Positions 32,868 to 46,191 of a stretch of 64,000 nt of DNA are shown in pieces. Position numbers and translations under genes: made by a program. Where the stretch lies: contig JAENRP010000026.1 of NCBI GenBank assembly GCA_024741835.1, positions 184,734 through 248,733 of the forward strand, written 5' to 3'. The notes beneath the pieces were generated by a model that saw only the letters and a list, made by a program, of their open reading frames with translations, did no database searches and was not told the origin of the DNA. How positions within the stretch are numbered: position 1 is the stretch's first letter; each line of letters begins with the position of its first letter. This stretch comes from Diplocarpon mali (Eukaryota; Ascomycota; Leotiomycetes; Helotiales; Drepanopezizaceae).

Positions 32868-34905
32868 CTATTCCTCCTCGACCCTGGGGCTTCCAAGCAA
32901 CAAAATCATACTCATTAACCAAGCCGGCCACCAAACACACCATACCACAACCTGGGTGTTCATACCCCAAACATCCCACCCAAATGCCGCTTCTTTCAAC
33001 ACCTGGCTAATGCTCAATCCCCAGTACTTTGTTCCAGCCATCGCTGCGGTAGTAGGCGCCAACAATGTTAATGGTACCGATAAGAAAGTGGCGATGAATG
33101 GATGGCCAGGAAGTGGCTGGATATAGGTTAATGGAACGGAGAAAAGACCCACGAGGAAGGCGAGGGAGAAGTTTAGCGTAGCGAGGGAAGAGAGAAACAT
33201 CCCAAGGAAGAGCAGTGAAAAGGCTTTGATGAGGATGTATTGTTGCCGGGTAGGGCTGAAGTAGGTGACTAGAGCGTTTGAGAGAAGAAAGGGGAGGACG
33301 CAGTTAAGAACCACAAAAGATAGGAATACCGCTTGCAGCATCTGAGTAATGTTAGCCTGAATCTCATAGAGATATTTAGAAAGGACTGAAGCGTCGGCTG
33401 GCTTACATTTCGAGGGGCGTGGTTGAAAACGAACAACGGTAGAACTCCAAGAAATTGGATTCCGGCGACAACGGCTAGAGGGAGGAACAGCTCTCTTTCT
33501 CGAACTGTCATGATCTCTTCAGCGACGAGGGCCTTGGCATTTTCCTCCTGCACTATAATCAGTGGCTTCTTTTCCTTCCCTGAGGATTGCTTCGCCGGAC
33601 GTTTTGGCGAACCGCTCTTGATCCAGAGAAAAATTGCCATGATAGTGAAGTTGACGGCGACAAGCATGGCACTTGGGAGGTAGGTCCCAATGCTCACAAA
33701 GCGGTTAGATTGCATTAGCAGGTAGAAGAAAAAGCTTTGGTGTAGGTGTTCCAGTAAATTGTTCAAACTTCGGAACGTGCTTTCAATAACTCTCCCCATT
33801 GCCATCTCATCTTGCCATCCTTCTCCAAAGGGCTGCAATGTAATAGCGTCCACATGGTACGGAATGAAGCTGCTATGCGGCCCTGAGGCATATCCGAGGC
33901 CTTGCTTCAGCATGCCTCGAAGCATGGTCTGAAGCCTGTCCTGGTAGCTGTCCGAATGTTTCCACATTTGTTGCAAAGACACCCCGATACCCATTTGCCC
34001 ACTTGCAATAGAAACCACAGTATTCAGAAGATCCAAGTTAGGAAGCTGGCCATTGGTACCGTCGTAGACGATATGGATGGATTCGAATCGATCGCTAAAG
34101 GGATAGTCGATTACCACAGCACCTTGCAAAGCTCCGCTCTTCAAGGGAAGGGGGGCAACAGCTGGAAACTGGTGGGTATCGTGGTAGGCATCGACCCAAG
34201 CCTGCGGTCCAGCCGTACTGTCCGCCGTGACCAGGAAAATAATATCCTTGGACCAAAGAGACCATCTTTTGAAGTACCTGGCCAAGGTAAGAACAAGGGC
34301 TACTCCGCTCCGATTCAGCTCCCCTTCAATACTCTTCCATGCTCCAACAAGGACAATAGCTTCGGTAGCGTCGCCTCTAGGGGCGTGCAGAATGGCGTAG
34401 ATGTTCTCCCCTGAATATACTTCCCCCGCAGACTTATACTTGTAGGTCTGTCTCGCAACCTTGAGTCCGGAAGCTTTGAAAAACTCTTCCAATTTATCAT
34501 TCACCCTGCAGTACCATCAGTCCAGAGCTTCAAATCGTTTACGTGGTCCCGTACTCAACATTGCTCTTCTCCTGCAGCGCATCTACCTCATGTTTGTACC
34601 CACGGAACACATTCTGATCGCTCCCGGCGAAATAAGTATGGACCTGACCCGGTAATAGAGCATTCTCAGAGATGTATGTTTTTCGTGAATAATCGTCCAG
34701 TGGTAGGACCAGCAGCCATGCGACACCAATGGCTATGCAGAGAAATGACAGGTACGGGGGTAACTTAAGAATTAAGGGGTTGTGGCGTAACAGAACACTC
34801 GATGCTGCTGGGTGTTAGCAAGAGCTAGGTAGTGCTCGGAATTATACTTGCATAATAAAGAGACCATATTCGGAGAGCAGTAGATGCTGATGGAACATTG
34901 GTCAT
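32868..34905 (-). CDS. GAA1: GPI transamidase subunit Gaa1
   Basis: ER membrane subunit of the GPI transamidase that attaches GPI anchors to proteins such as the GH72 enzyme in this window. The model is complement(join(32868..33341, 33407..34505, 34555..34807, 34848..34905)), 627 residues. A first transmembrane segment (PPYLSFLCIAIGVAWLLVL) is followed by SENALLPGQVHTYF and NDKLEEFFKASGLKVARQTY. The lumenal M28-like domain contains NIYAILHAPRGDATEAIVLV and SKDIIFLVTAD. Several C-terminal membrane segments follow (ELFLPLAVVAGIQFLGVLPL, FLSSLATLNFSLAFLVGLF). The first intron has two adjacent acceptors (CAGCAG) that differ by one alanine. Exon 1 (MTNVPSAST) is the least certain part, but its phase fits. 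Confidence 0.92.
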
Positions 34906-35234
34906 TCCGGGGTGTTGGTGGTCGAGGTTGGGACCTCGAACGCGCTTTGTTAAACAGACGCGACGGGCAACACCACTACATGGAACTATGGAAAAGTCAC
35001 TCTGGTCAACAGGCGAAGTTTGAAGTCTGGTAAGGCGGCCGGGAAGCCAGCATTTACTGACCAAGTAACCGTTCAAGTTTACATCGGACTATATTCACAA
35101 CAATGGCAGCGAATGCCGTGCTATGAGCCCACAAGCCCAAGCAGAGGCCCCTTCTCAACGCCAAACGTGCATGACCTATGTACAGCAGAAATTTACATGG
35201 TATCCATAGCGCTCAAAACTTTAGTCTCTACTGA
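34906..35234. other. GAA1 upstream region
   Basis: 329 bp between GAA1 and the 3' end of RBD2, both on the minus strand. It contains the GAA1 promoter. No defined motif was recognised. Confidence 0.4.
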
Positions 35235-36267
35235 TCAGGGTCCGAGTCGTTGTGAGCTTGCTACGTAGCCTAATGCAACGTCTCCTCCCATCGTTGGATT
35301 CGTTGTAGGCAGTACACCATACCGCCCGTATGTCTTCTGATCGACCGACACGTAATGCGGAAGTCTCCCAAGCAAATTCAGTTTGCCCTCTATCCATCTC
35401 AGAATCCATTCTGGTGGCGCGAGGAACTTGAGATATCCGAGGCCCCCTAGAATAGTCAGCAGTCGCTTTCCGAAAAAGGCTGAAGCCACTTACAACCATA
35501 ACCAAAAGCAAGCCCGCAAATATGCCCTAAAAAGCTTGTGTTAGGAACTAATACAGAGACGAAGAGTATCATCACAAGTGGCGTTGTCCAGGTCGGTATT
35601 TGTGTTGTTCCAAGCATGAAATACGGATTCGATTTATAGGTCTTGACGGCTTCCATTGCTAGCAGAGTAAATACCCATATGCTAGTTCCCTGTTAGCAGG
35701 CCCCCATAGCATGAGCTTCCCCAATGCGAACCTAGACCCGAGGATCATTGTGTTCATATGGAAGATTCCTCTTTCGATAAAAGTATAGAGGAGAGCCGGA
35801 ATCGTAGAAAGAGCTAGCAGTCCCATCAGCATCCTGAAGCTACGAAGCAGTGCCCATATCACCAAGTGTATCACGTACGCCCCATGAAGAGAGCCAGGCT
35901 TGTGAGAGTTCCATATTCAGCTTCGAACCTTTCCAACAACGGTGTCAGAGCCAGTATATTCAAGAACGCATGGAGGAAGCCGGCGTGAACGAGAGGGAAT
36001 GTATTTGTCCTATACACTGAGCATGAAGTATTAGCCATGTTCGTTCACGTTGCTAAGTGATGTGGGTGGCTCAAGGCGCTACATACTGGAGCTCAAGCCA
36101 ATCTCCTCTGGTATAAGGGCTCCCCACTGCTGCACATCCCACACGGATTGGATGCTTGCTATCCAGAACAGTGATATGACAAGTATGACACCACGAGTGA
36201 AAAGCGGGAGTCGAAAGATGTAGGATCGCATGCGTACTGCAGAGAACTGCGGAAGGCTAGGCGCCAT
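35235..36267 (-). CDS. RBD2: Rhomboid-family intramembrane protease Rbd2
   Basis: Six-helix rhomboid protease of the Golgi/ER. In fission yeast and Aspergillus, Rbd2/RbdB is needed to activate the SREBP sterol and hypoxia regulator. The gene is complement(join(35235..35446, 35494..35681, 35732..35813, 35879..36016, 36087..36267)), 266 residues. Visible features are TNTFPLVHAGFLHAFLNI, STIPALLYTFIERGIFHMN, the serine site ILGSSIWVF made by joining exons 3 and 4, and the histidine site NTSFLGHICGLAFGYG. The conserved tail is KFLAPPEWILRWIEGKLNLL and YVSVDQKTYGRYGVLPTTN. Introns are 47-70 nt. The serine codon itself spans an intron (AG|C). The start gives MAPSLPQFSAVRMRSY; the second ATG 12 codons later is an alternative. 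Confidence 0.92.
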
Positions 36268-37205
36268 AATGAAGCGTAAATTATGCCTTGGACTGTCAGG
36301 CCAGGTAGCTGCAGGGCGATTGGCTATTGAACTTGGATGTTGGAAGCGAAGCTACAGTCGATTTCGTTCAATGAATGATCATTCGATTATCAACATGGTT
36401 GCTGTAAGTATGGAACACATCTACGGAAGACAAAGTCCAGGCGATGAAATGATTAACCGAGGACAAGGCTGCAAGCGCAATACATTGTTTACCCTTTGCC
36501 TGCTCCTTTCAAACTCAAATCCTTTGGGTCAAATTAAATATCAAGCTGTAATCTTTAATGCGATCCATATTTTTCAGCTCTTTCTTTGTCCAGATTATTG
36601 TAGAAATTTGACTGTCTAACTAGCATAGGTAATATATGAAGCACAGCTAGGTTGTGTTTTACTTGCGGGCGGGCTATCGATTGCAAGTGACTACCAATAA
36701 AATTGGTATCTAGCTGTCGTTTCAGGTAACTTAGCTAGGATATTGATGTGTCACAAACCGACATATGTAAGTCATGGAAAGTCCCCACAGGAATATGTAT
36801 CTCCCATTCACGCAGTTATAGTTATGCTATTGTGAAAAATTCCTGGATCACAGCGCTAATATAAACCTCTACCAAGCATTCCAAGTTCATTAGGCACTTT
36901 CGATAGTCACTCGACGTAGGTCTTGCACTAAAAAGAAGAGGGAAAAATTAAATAAAAAATGTTCAGTTGTGTTACTTGTTTGCGGCCTGCTAAAAATGCT
37001 CATAGGGCACAAAAATTTGAACCCAGTGTGTTTTCGCCCTTACAGTCTACCTTTCACACAAAGCAATACCTATAGACTATTTTATAGGCAGAGAGATTTT
37101 TTTACAAGTAGGGAATATGTGTTGAGTACCTAGGGACACGCACCGAACCATTCGCAAAATTTACAGCTGCATCAAAAAAAGACCAAACCCCATTCTCTCA
37201 AATCC
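36268..37205. other. AT-rich spacer between RBD2 and aconitase
   Basis: 938 bp, AT-leaning. The part near 36268 includes the RBD2 promoter and the part near 37205 the 3' flank of aconitase. A 129-codon frame at 36230-36619 overlaps the start of RBD2 antisense and looks spurious. No gene, RNA or repeat was recognised. Confidence 0.45.
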
Positions 37206-39977
<2,772 letters not shown>

Positions 39978-40647
39978 TGGGAATGAGGTTGGGGGAGTTG
40001 TGGTGATCGAAGGGAGGAAGAGAACGAGGTGTCCAAGAAACAGAGAGGTCTGATAAGGCCAACGGCCCCACGTTCGCGGTTGCATGGGAGCGAATCACAA
40101 CAGCGCCGAATCCAATAGGACGCCCGTCTGATTGGGCAAATTTAGGTGGGGCCGGGTCTCCAGACTTTCAAGCTCTGTATCTTCGCGGGCTTTCGCTCGT
40201 GATAGTACGACGGGATCTTCGAGGTAATGCATTGTTTGTTTGTGATTCTGCTGTTTGTATGTACGCTCCCACAGAGTAAAGGCGTAGGGGGTAGGCTCAA
40301 TAACGAACTTACACAGTATTTATGGGCGAAGACGGTCTCTTCCAGATCTGCACAGCTCCTCTGTCCCATATCTGTGTTCCGGCATCACCTCCCGGTATCT
40401 TCCTTGCCCAGTCACAACTACACCCCGTGACACCGAAGGGTCTAGCCGCGTAAGGAGAGTTTCTGAGTTCCCGAATTTCTGCTAGAACCAAGCCGAAACT
40501 GCTCAAAAAGATAGTACATGAAGAAAATAAAACATGAAGAAATCCTAAAACCAGATCGCCCAATCACGTGAGACACCGCACTTGTAGATGCTAGTTTTAA
40601 CATTGGTCCAGCAACAGCGGGCATCCGGCCATCGAAACTTCATGACC
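39978..40647. promoter_or_regulatory. Divergent spacer between aconitase and BUD20
   Basis: 670 bp with both promoters and leaders. The aconitase frame stays open upstream to the ATG at 40085. No recognised operator or RNA gene. Confidence 0.4.
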
Positions 40648-41139
40648 ATGGGCATCTCGCAGAAACGCACCAAGACCAAGACCCGGAGGAGACTGAAGTT
40701 AGTGTGTCGATCCCTCGACGACCCTCCCTCTAGAAATCATGACTGACTCGATTGAAGGGATATCGATCAAATCAAAGCAGATCTCACCTGTCCAAAACAC
40801 CTCGAACAGCACAAGATCACCAAATCATCGGAAGACCTACCCGGCTTAGGCCAGTACTACTGTATCCAATGCGCCAAGTGGTTCGAGAGCGAGCGTAGCA
40901 TGATTACCCACCGCAAAGGGAGCACACATAAGAGGCAGTATGCGATTCCACAGAGACCGTACTCTATTGAGACTGATTTCGACAGGGTGAAGGCACTCCA
41001 GGCCGAAGCGTATACGCAGAAAGAGGCCGAGGCGGCTATTGGACTTCGCACGGACAATGGACATCGAGTGTCTGCTAAGGAGAATACGCACGATGTCGAG
41101 GTAGTGATGGAGAACTCGTGTTTTGTGGAGGATGCGTGA
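40648..41139 (+). CDS. BUD20: C2H2 zinc-finger pre-60S shuttling factor Bud20 (ZNF593)
   Basis: Shuttling factor that helps export the pre-60S ribosomal subunit. The gene is join(40648..40697, 40758..41139), 143 residues. The basic N-terminus (KRTKTKTRRRLK) leads into DIDQIKAD, then LPGLGQYYCIQCAKWFES. The single finger uses C52, C55, H68 and H74 (THRKGSTHKRQ). The 60-nt intron (GTTAGT..TTGAAG) joins LK to DIDQIK. There are two in-frame ATGs six bases apart (40642, 40648); I took the second because the family begins MG. Ends 83 bp from the convergent DAM1 stop. Confidence 0.92.
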
Positions 41140-41222
41140 AGCCTAGTCGTGTTTGAATAACAAATCGCACGATGGAGTCTCCAGGAGACTTGACATGGCA
41201 TTGCTCACAATGGGTCTCGTCA

Positions 41223-42026
41223 CTATCTCACACTACGGCCCTTTGCAGCTCTTGCAAGACCACTACCCCGCGTACCACGAAGTCCCCCTCGCGCTGCTCT
41301 ACCTCTACCTGCAGCTGCCGCACTCCCTCGACTTGCGCCGCCAATCCTGGAAGCTGGAGCGGGTGTTGAGGGCTTCGATGTGGCATGGGAGGAAGTCGGA
41401 GGATTATCGATGAAAGATGTATCCGTCGTGCTGCCGGTCGTGAGCCATAGAGATTCAAAGAACTGTGAATGGCTTACAGGAATGTTGTCTCTCCATCCAT
41501 GAGTTCATGATCGCCGCGAGATCCTGTTGAACGTCCTGAGCAATTTCAGCGATTGCTAAAGAAAGTGGTGTAAATAAATTGCGCAAGAACCTACCCAATT
41601 GATCTTCCTGATGTTTAGCTCTGCGGAAAGAATCTGATATTGGCGCCTAATAAGATTAATCGAGGTCAAAATTGGCTTTCATGCTTGGAAATTTACCTCG
41701 GAAAAATCAGTTGTGAATGCATTCATGTTCAATCCGTACAAGAAACTGGCGAAGTTCTCGGAGAAGCGGGAGAGACTTTCATTCAGAACCTGCATGTTCA
41801 TGAAGTTGAGTTCCAAGTCGGCCATAGAGTCTGACAGCTCGGCGAACGAGGGCTCGAATGCCTCGAGAGGGGCATATGATGCACCTCCTATGCTGGCTTT
41901 CCCAGATTCGCGCAAGGATGAGCGCGAGGAGGGCCGCAGAGGTGTTGTAGGGCGAGAGATTGGTCTGCGAGTGCCGGAAGTCGATCTCTTGATGCTGGGT
42001 TCCCCGTGGGGAGTGGAAGAAGTCAT
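41223..42026 (-). CDS. DAM1: DASH complex subunit Dam1
   Basis: Kinetochore protein of the fungal-specific DASH/Dam1 complex that couples chromosomes to spindle microtubules. The gene is complement(join(41223..41430, 41478..41535, 41595..41646, 41697..42026)), 215 residues. The N-terminus is Ser/Arg-rich. The conserved core is EAFEPSFAELSDSMADLELN and FSENFASFLYGLNMNAF, followed by EAPISDSFRRAKHQED. The conserved C-terminal patch TFLTTDTSFID is recovered only by splicing the last intron. The end is an Ala/Gly/Arg-rich tail (AAAAGRGRAARGGLRG), which would suit microtubule binding. All phases agree. The tail exon is also open on the opposite strand, giving a spurious frame at 41153-41413. Confidence 0.92.
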
Positions 42027-42700
42027 TCCGAAAGTGTCTGCGAAACGATGATAAACACTGGCCGTCAGAGAAGTGTCGTCGAAAACACGTTCGGGTAAGG
42101 TGGTCTAGAAGATGGGATTCAGTTGGTTGAGCGGAATATCATGTATGTGAAGATAGATATCATGGACCGGAAGGCGAATGGGTTCAACACAAGATATTTT
42201 CTTTGACGTTGATATGACACCTTGTCGACCGCGTCAAGCCCCCGCCATTCATTTCACCACGCCCTGATCGCGTGTAAAGCTGGGCATCAAATGTGAAGAT
42301 CAATGCCGACCTGCTAGTAAGAGCACTCTGCTCCAGCGGCTGCACAGGAGACGCGCCTTGATGTTTCCCTCACTATGTATTACCTCAGTCTTTGTTTGCG
42401 TTACTAAGAAACACTTTTTAGCTGACCCCATCGCGACAGGGCAAAGGCATTGTCCCGCGCATACTCCACTGTCTTTTCCAGCCATCTCCCCTGTCCTCGA
42501 GCATCCGCAGTCGTATTCTCGGATTAATCGTCGTATTAATCATCGTTGCGGCTTACCAAATCCTACCTGCGAGCAGCCTAAGAAATACTCTACTGGTACA
42601 GTACTGTCCTGTTAGTCCGTTGGACTGCCCCCCGCCCCTTTCCAAACCTTCAAAACCTTCTCCCCCTCTTTTTCACTTGGCCCTTCACTCTTCACTCTTC
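42027..42700. promoter_or_regulatory. Divergent spacer between DAM1 and the Sec14-like gene
   Basis: 674 bp holding both promoters. A CT-rich leader (about 42640-42700) lies directly before the Sec14-like ATG, typical of well-expressed fungal genes. No other defined motif. Confidence 0.45.
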
Positions 42701-44709
42701 ATGATCAAGCCAACACTGCGGGTGAGCGTCAACCAGTACTTCGGAAGTCCACGCCGTGATCCTCCCAAAATCACCTGGAGTGTCTTATCAATACGCTCCT
42801 CCCGCGCACTGGATCCGGGCCTGCACGGGAATTCTCCTACCCCGCGGTCTAGTGGCTACAGTGTTCTACACTCTTTGCGACCCCTCGCTCCTGGGATCCA
42901 CCATTCGAGGCTATACAGCGCGAAAAACTCTTCCGGGGTCTACAACCCTCTGTGCCAGCCATCTTTCAAAGGAAGCCGACGCTCTTCGATAAAGCATCAT
43001 CGCGGGTCACTCGCTTCGCCTCCTCTGCAGAGCTCGTTCACGTCGTGGTCCGCTGTCGTCGTTTTGATCGGCGGTATCGCTGTTTACTCCGTTCTACCCG
43101 TTGCAGAGCGCTTCAGTGTTCGCAGCCAACAGCAGACTCACCGCCAAACTGAAGCCGACATCGACCAGGAAACAGACAGTATGACTGGAGAGTCACTTCC
43201 CGGTCGGCCGGGTACCCTAACTACAGAGCAGGAGGAGAAGCTCAGAGAGTTGTGGCTCGCCAGTCTGCAAGTATTTGGCGTGATGGAGAAAGATGCGGAG
43301 GATGTGAAGGAGACCAAGGGAGCGAGGTCGGACACGTCGGATTCCAAGAAGCCAAAGAAAAAGAGAATGGCACTGTTCCGGAAAAACAAGGATGACAAGA
43401 CGGAATCAGTCCCCTCTCCGAAGCATGGCGCGAATGCTGAGGATGATAAATACGGCCAGACGAAGGAATTCCACGAGGCTCTGGCCAATATGTCTCCAGA
43501 GTCGCTTCGTGCCACTTTCTGGAGCATGGTGAAACACGATCATCCAGACGCTCTCCTGCTGAGATTCTTGAGGGCCCGGAAGTGGGATGTCGACAAAGCG
43601 TTGGTTATGATGGTTTCTACTATGAGATGGAGATCAACAGAAGTGCATGTGGACGACGACATTATGAAGAACGGAGAGCTTGGGGCTTTGGAAGATTCAA
43701 ATGGCTCTGACCCGACGAAGAAGAAGCTGGCACACGACTTTCTTGCTCAGATGCGTCTAGGGAAGAGTTTCTTGCACGGATTGGATAATTCCAACCGGCC
43801 TATGTGCTTCGTAAGAGTGCGATTGCACAAGCAGGGAGAACAAAGTGAGGAGAGTCTAGAGAGATATACAGTCTTTATAATAGAGTCTGCGCGCATGATC
43901 TTATCGCCCCCTGTCGACACCGCTGTAAGTGTGATGCATTCCCCCGTCGAGAACACATCTGACCCGGCTACAGTGTGTGGTATTTGATATGACTGGATTT
44001 TCTTTGGCGAATATGGTAAGCCCGGAACTGAGTTACTGCGAATCATGCGACGGGCTAATGCTTTCCAGGACTACGCTCCAGTGAAGTTCATGATCAAATG
44101 CTTCGAGGCCAATTACCCGGAATCTCTTGGTGTCGTGCTAGTTCACAAGGCACCTTGGATATTCCAAGGTCAGTATCTGCTCGTCTGGTGTCAGCATCAA
44201 CGCTAACAGCATTAGGTATCTGGAAAATTATCCGAGGATGGCTGGATCCTGTAGTGGCAAGCAAGGTTCAGTTTACCAATAGCAACGAAGAAATGGAGCA
44301 ATTCGTTCCTAGGTCACAAATCATCAAAGAACTAGGTGGAGACGAAGACTGGGAGTACCATTACACTGAGCCTGTCCCAGGAGAGAACGACAAGATGAAG
44401 GACTTGGAGACGCGGGATAGTTTGCTCAAGGAGAGAGAGGCACTTGTCAACCAATACGAAAAGGCGACCATTGAATGGGTTCAAGGAGAAGGGGACGGAG
44501 CCGTGATCAAGGACACGCGGCACAAGTTGGCCACGAGTTTGAAGGAAGACTACTGGAGACTGGATCCATACGTTCGCGCTAGATCAATCTACGACCGTGT
44601 TGGATTGATACAACAGGGCGGAAAGTTGCAGTTCTACCCGAGCAAAGTGGAAGCGGCTCTGGCCAATGGGACAAAGCCTGTCGAGACATCTGCCGACGAT
44701 CTCGACTGA
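42701..44709 (+). CDS. Sec14-like CRAL-TRIO lipid-transfer protein (Csr1 type)
   Basis: Probable phosphatidylinositol or sterol-type lipid transfer protein related to yeast Csr1/Sfh2. The gene is join(42701..43924, 43974..44015, 44069..44168, 44216..44709), 619 residues. The N-terminal 120 residues are basic and Ser/Pro-rich with a hydrophobic segment (SAVVVLIGGIAVYSVLPV), which suggests a mitochondrial or other membrane anchor. A Lys-rich linker follows. The CRAL-TRIO N domain reads DHPDALLLRFLRARKWDVDK; the lipid-binding domain includes SNRPMCFVRVRLHK, VVFDMTGFSLANMDYAPVKF, ANYPESLGVVLVHKAPWIF and GWLDPVVASKVQF. A 42-nt exon encodes CVVFDMTGFSLANM. The start was placed at the first ATG; the open frame extends upstream without one. 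Which lipid it carries is unknown. Confidence 0.88.
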
Positions 44710-45006
44710 GATTTGGGACAGCAATGGAAAGGATGGACCTTGTATGATAATCATGTAAATGTGGCAATGGACATGTCCTTGGGTGCTAGATGCAATTGGC
44801 TCGAGATGGACTCTCCTGGCACAGAGATTCATTGTTACATTTGGTTTCACTGCACACTTCATTCCCACCTTCCGGCTTTCTTGCTCTCGTAGTGGTACGT
44901 TCGTTGCGTACTTTCGAATTGACGAAGTCTGCGATCGCAGTAAGCTGAGCCATCATTCGCACCTCTCGCAACGCCACCGCTCTCCCACATGACAACGTAC
45001 AGTATC

Positions 45007-45731
45007 TTACATCTTCGACTTGATGTCCGCAAATAGCTCCTTTAACTTATTCATGTCCATCTTTTGCTGTGGCCATCCAATCGACATTCCTTCCTCCTGA
45101 TTAGGCTTTGGAATCTGCAGGCAGCATCAGACACTGCTCCCTTCCAACACCTCGCGAACCATTGAGCCTGTGCCTACCATGTGAAAATGAACCTAGTCAA
45201 AAGGAATACCTGATCAGCCCTCTTCCGTTGCGACTATCAAGATCCAGGCCCAGAACGACTTACATGATCGACTTCCTGATGCGCAATGCGCCCGTTATTC
45301 TGCAGCACATTGTAATTCTGCGCTCCTGTAGCCTGTACCAGCTTCTTCACGACCGGCTACAAACATGTCTACCGCATCAGCCTACAATCCAAGCATGGCA
45401 TTGCACCAACACCTGCGGATCTCGTACCAGGATCTCGGATAGCTGGTCATCGGGGACATCCGTCAATTTCTCTCCGTGGAACTTGGGAATAACAAGCTTT
45501 CCAGAGTTTAGTGGAACGTAGCTATGGGTATTCCAACGGGCAGGGGGCGTACGGTGTGGCCTCTGCTGAGGGGGTTGATGTCGAGGAAAGCAAGGACTTT
45601 GTCGGACTCGAATAGCTTGAAGGAGGGGACGTCGCCTGTTGCGTGGATCAGATTCATCAAGCCTGCCATCTGCTAAGGTTGACTCGAGAGCTACCTTTGA
45701 CGATCTTGCAGAAGATACAGGCTGCTGCCAT
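45007..45731 (-). CDS. HNT1: HIT-family adenosine phosphoramidase Hnt1 (HINT)
   Basis: Small nucleotide hydrolase cleaving AMP-lysine and related phosphoramidates. The gene is complement(join(45007..45114, 45178..45192, 45264..45356, 45428..45496, 45553..45635, 45695..45731)), 134 residues. Conserved pieces: ACIFCKIVKGDVPSFKLFES, ALAFLDINPLSRGHTLVIPK-type core (here VLAFLDINPLSRGHT then LVIPKFHGEKLTDVP), NYNVLQNNGRIAHQEVDH and the HIT triad H94-V-H96-F-H98. The triad is cut by introns: H94 ends exon 4, H96 and H98 sit in a 15-nt exon 5 (45178-45192), and IPKPNQEE opens exon 6. Six exons for 134 residues is intron-dense. Convergent with the Sec14-like gene. Confidence 0.93.
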
Positions 45732-46191
45732 CTTGTTTTGTATCGGGTATGGATCGCGTGAGTAGGATGGAGTAATGGGAAATTGTGGGGATGATGAGAG
45801 GAGGGACTGCGGGGTGAATCGACCTCAGGTGGGGTAAGCTAACAAACACATAGAAGGGTAAAAATCAAGGGGGCTTGGCCTTGCCAATGCCACGCGCGTA
45901 TAACGTCTAGAACAAGTGGCAAAATTCCAATTTATAAGTAGCAGCTCGTCTCTGCGTCAAAACCTCTTGTCCGGTCCTTGTTCGTTGCGATCCGAACGAG
46001 AGAACTTCGCACGGGAAGCTCTCCATCCTTGTTATTCAATCATTTTTCCAGTTGTGGCGCAAACCTGAGCACAGATACTCTCTCAAAATGCGACTAGCTG
46101 TGTGTTGCCGTGCCAACGCGTCCTGAAGTCGACTACAAGACCTAGCTTTGATCCTCACCCCGATATCCTCGTGAATAGATCATCTCTAGCA
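45732..46191. promoter_or_regulatory. Divergent spacer between HNT1 and the SprT/GCNA-like gene
   Basis: 460 bp with both promoters. A short frame opened by an ATG at 46088 is out of frame with the SprT-like protein and would act as an upstream ORF of 12 codons. Confidence 0.4.

Noticed and set aside
41153..41413. Plus-strand 86-codon frame after BUD20
   Set aside because: It is antisense to the last exon of DAM1, whose coding sequence is supported by the conserved TTDTSFID patch and phase.
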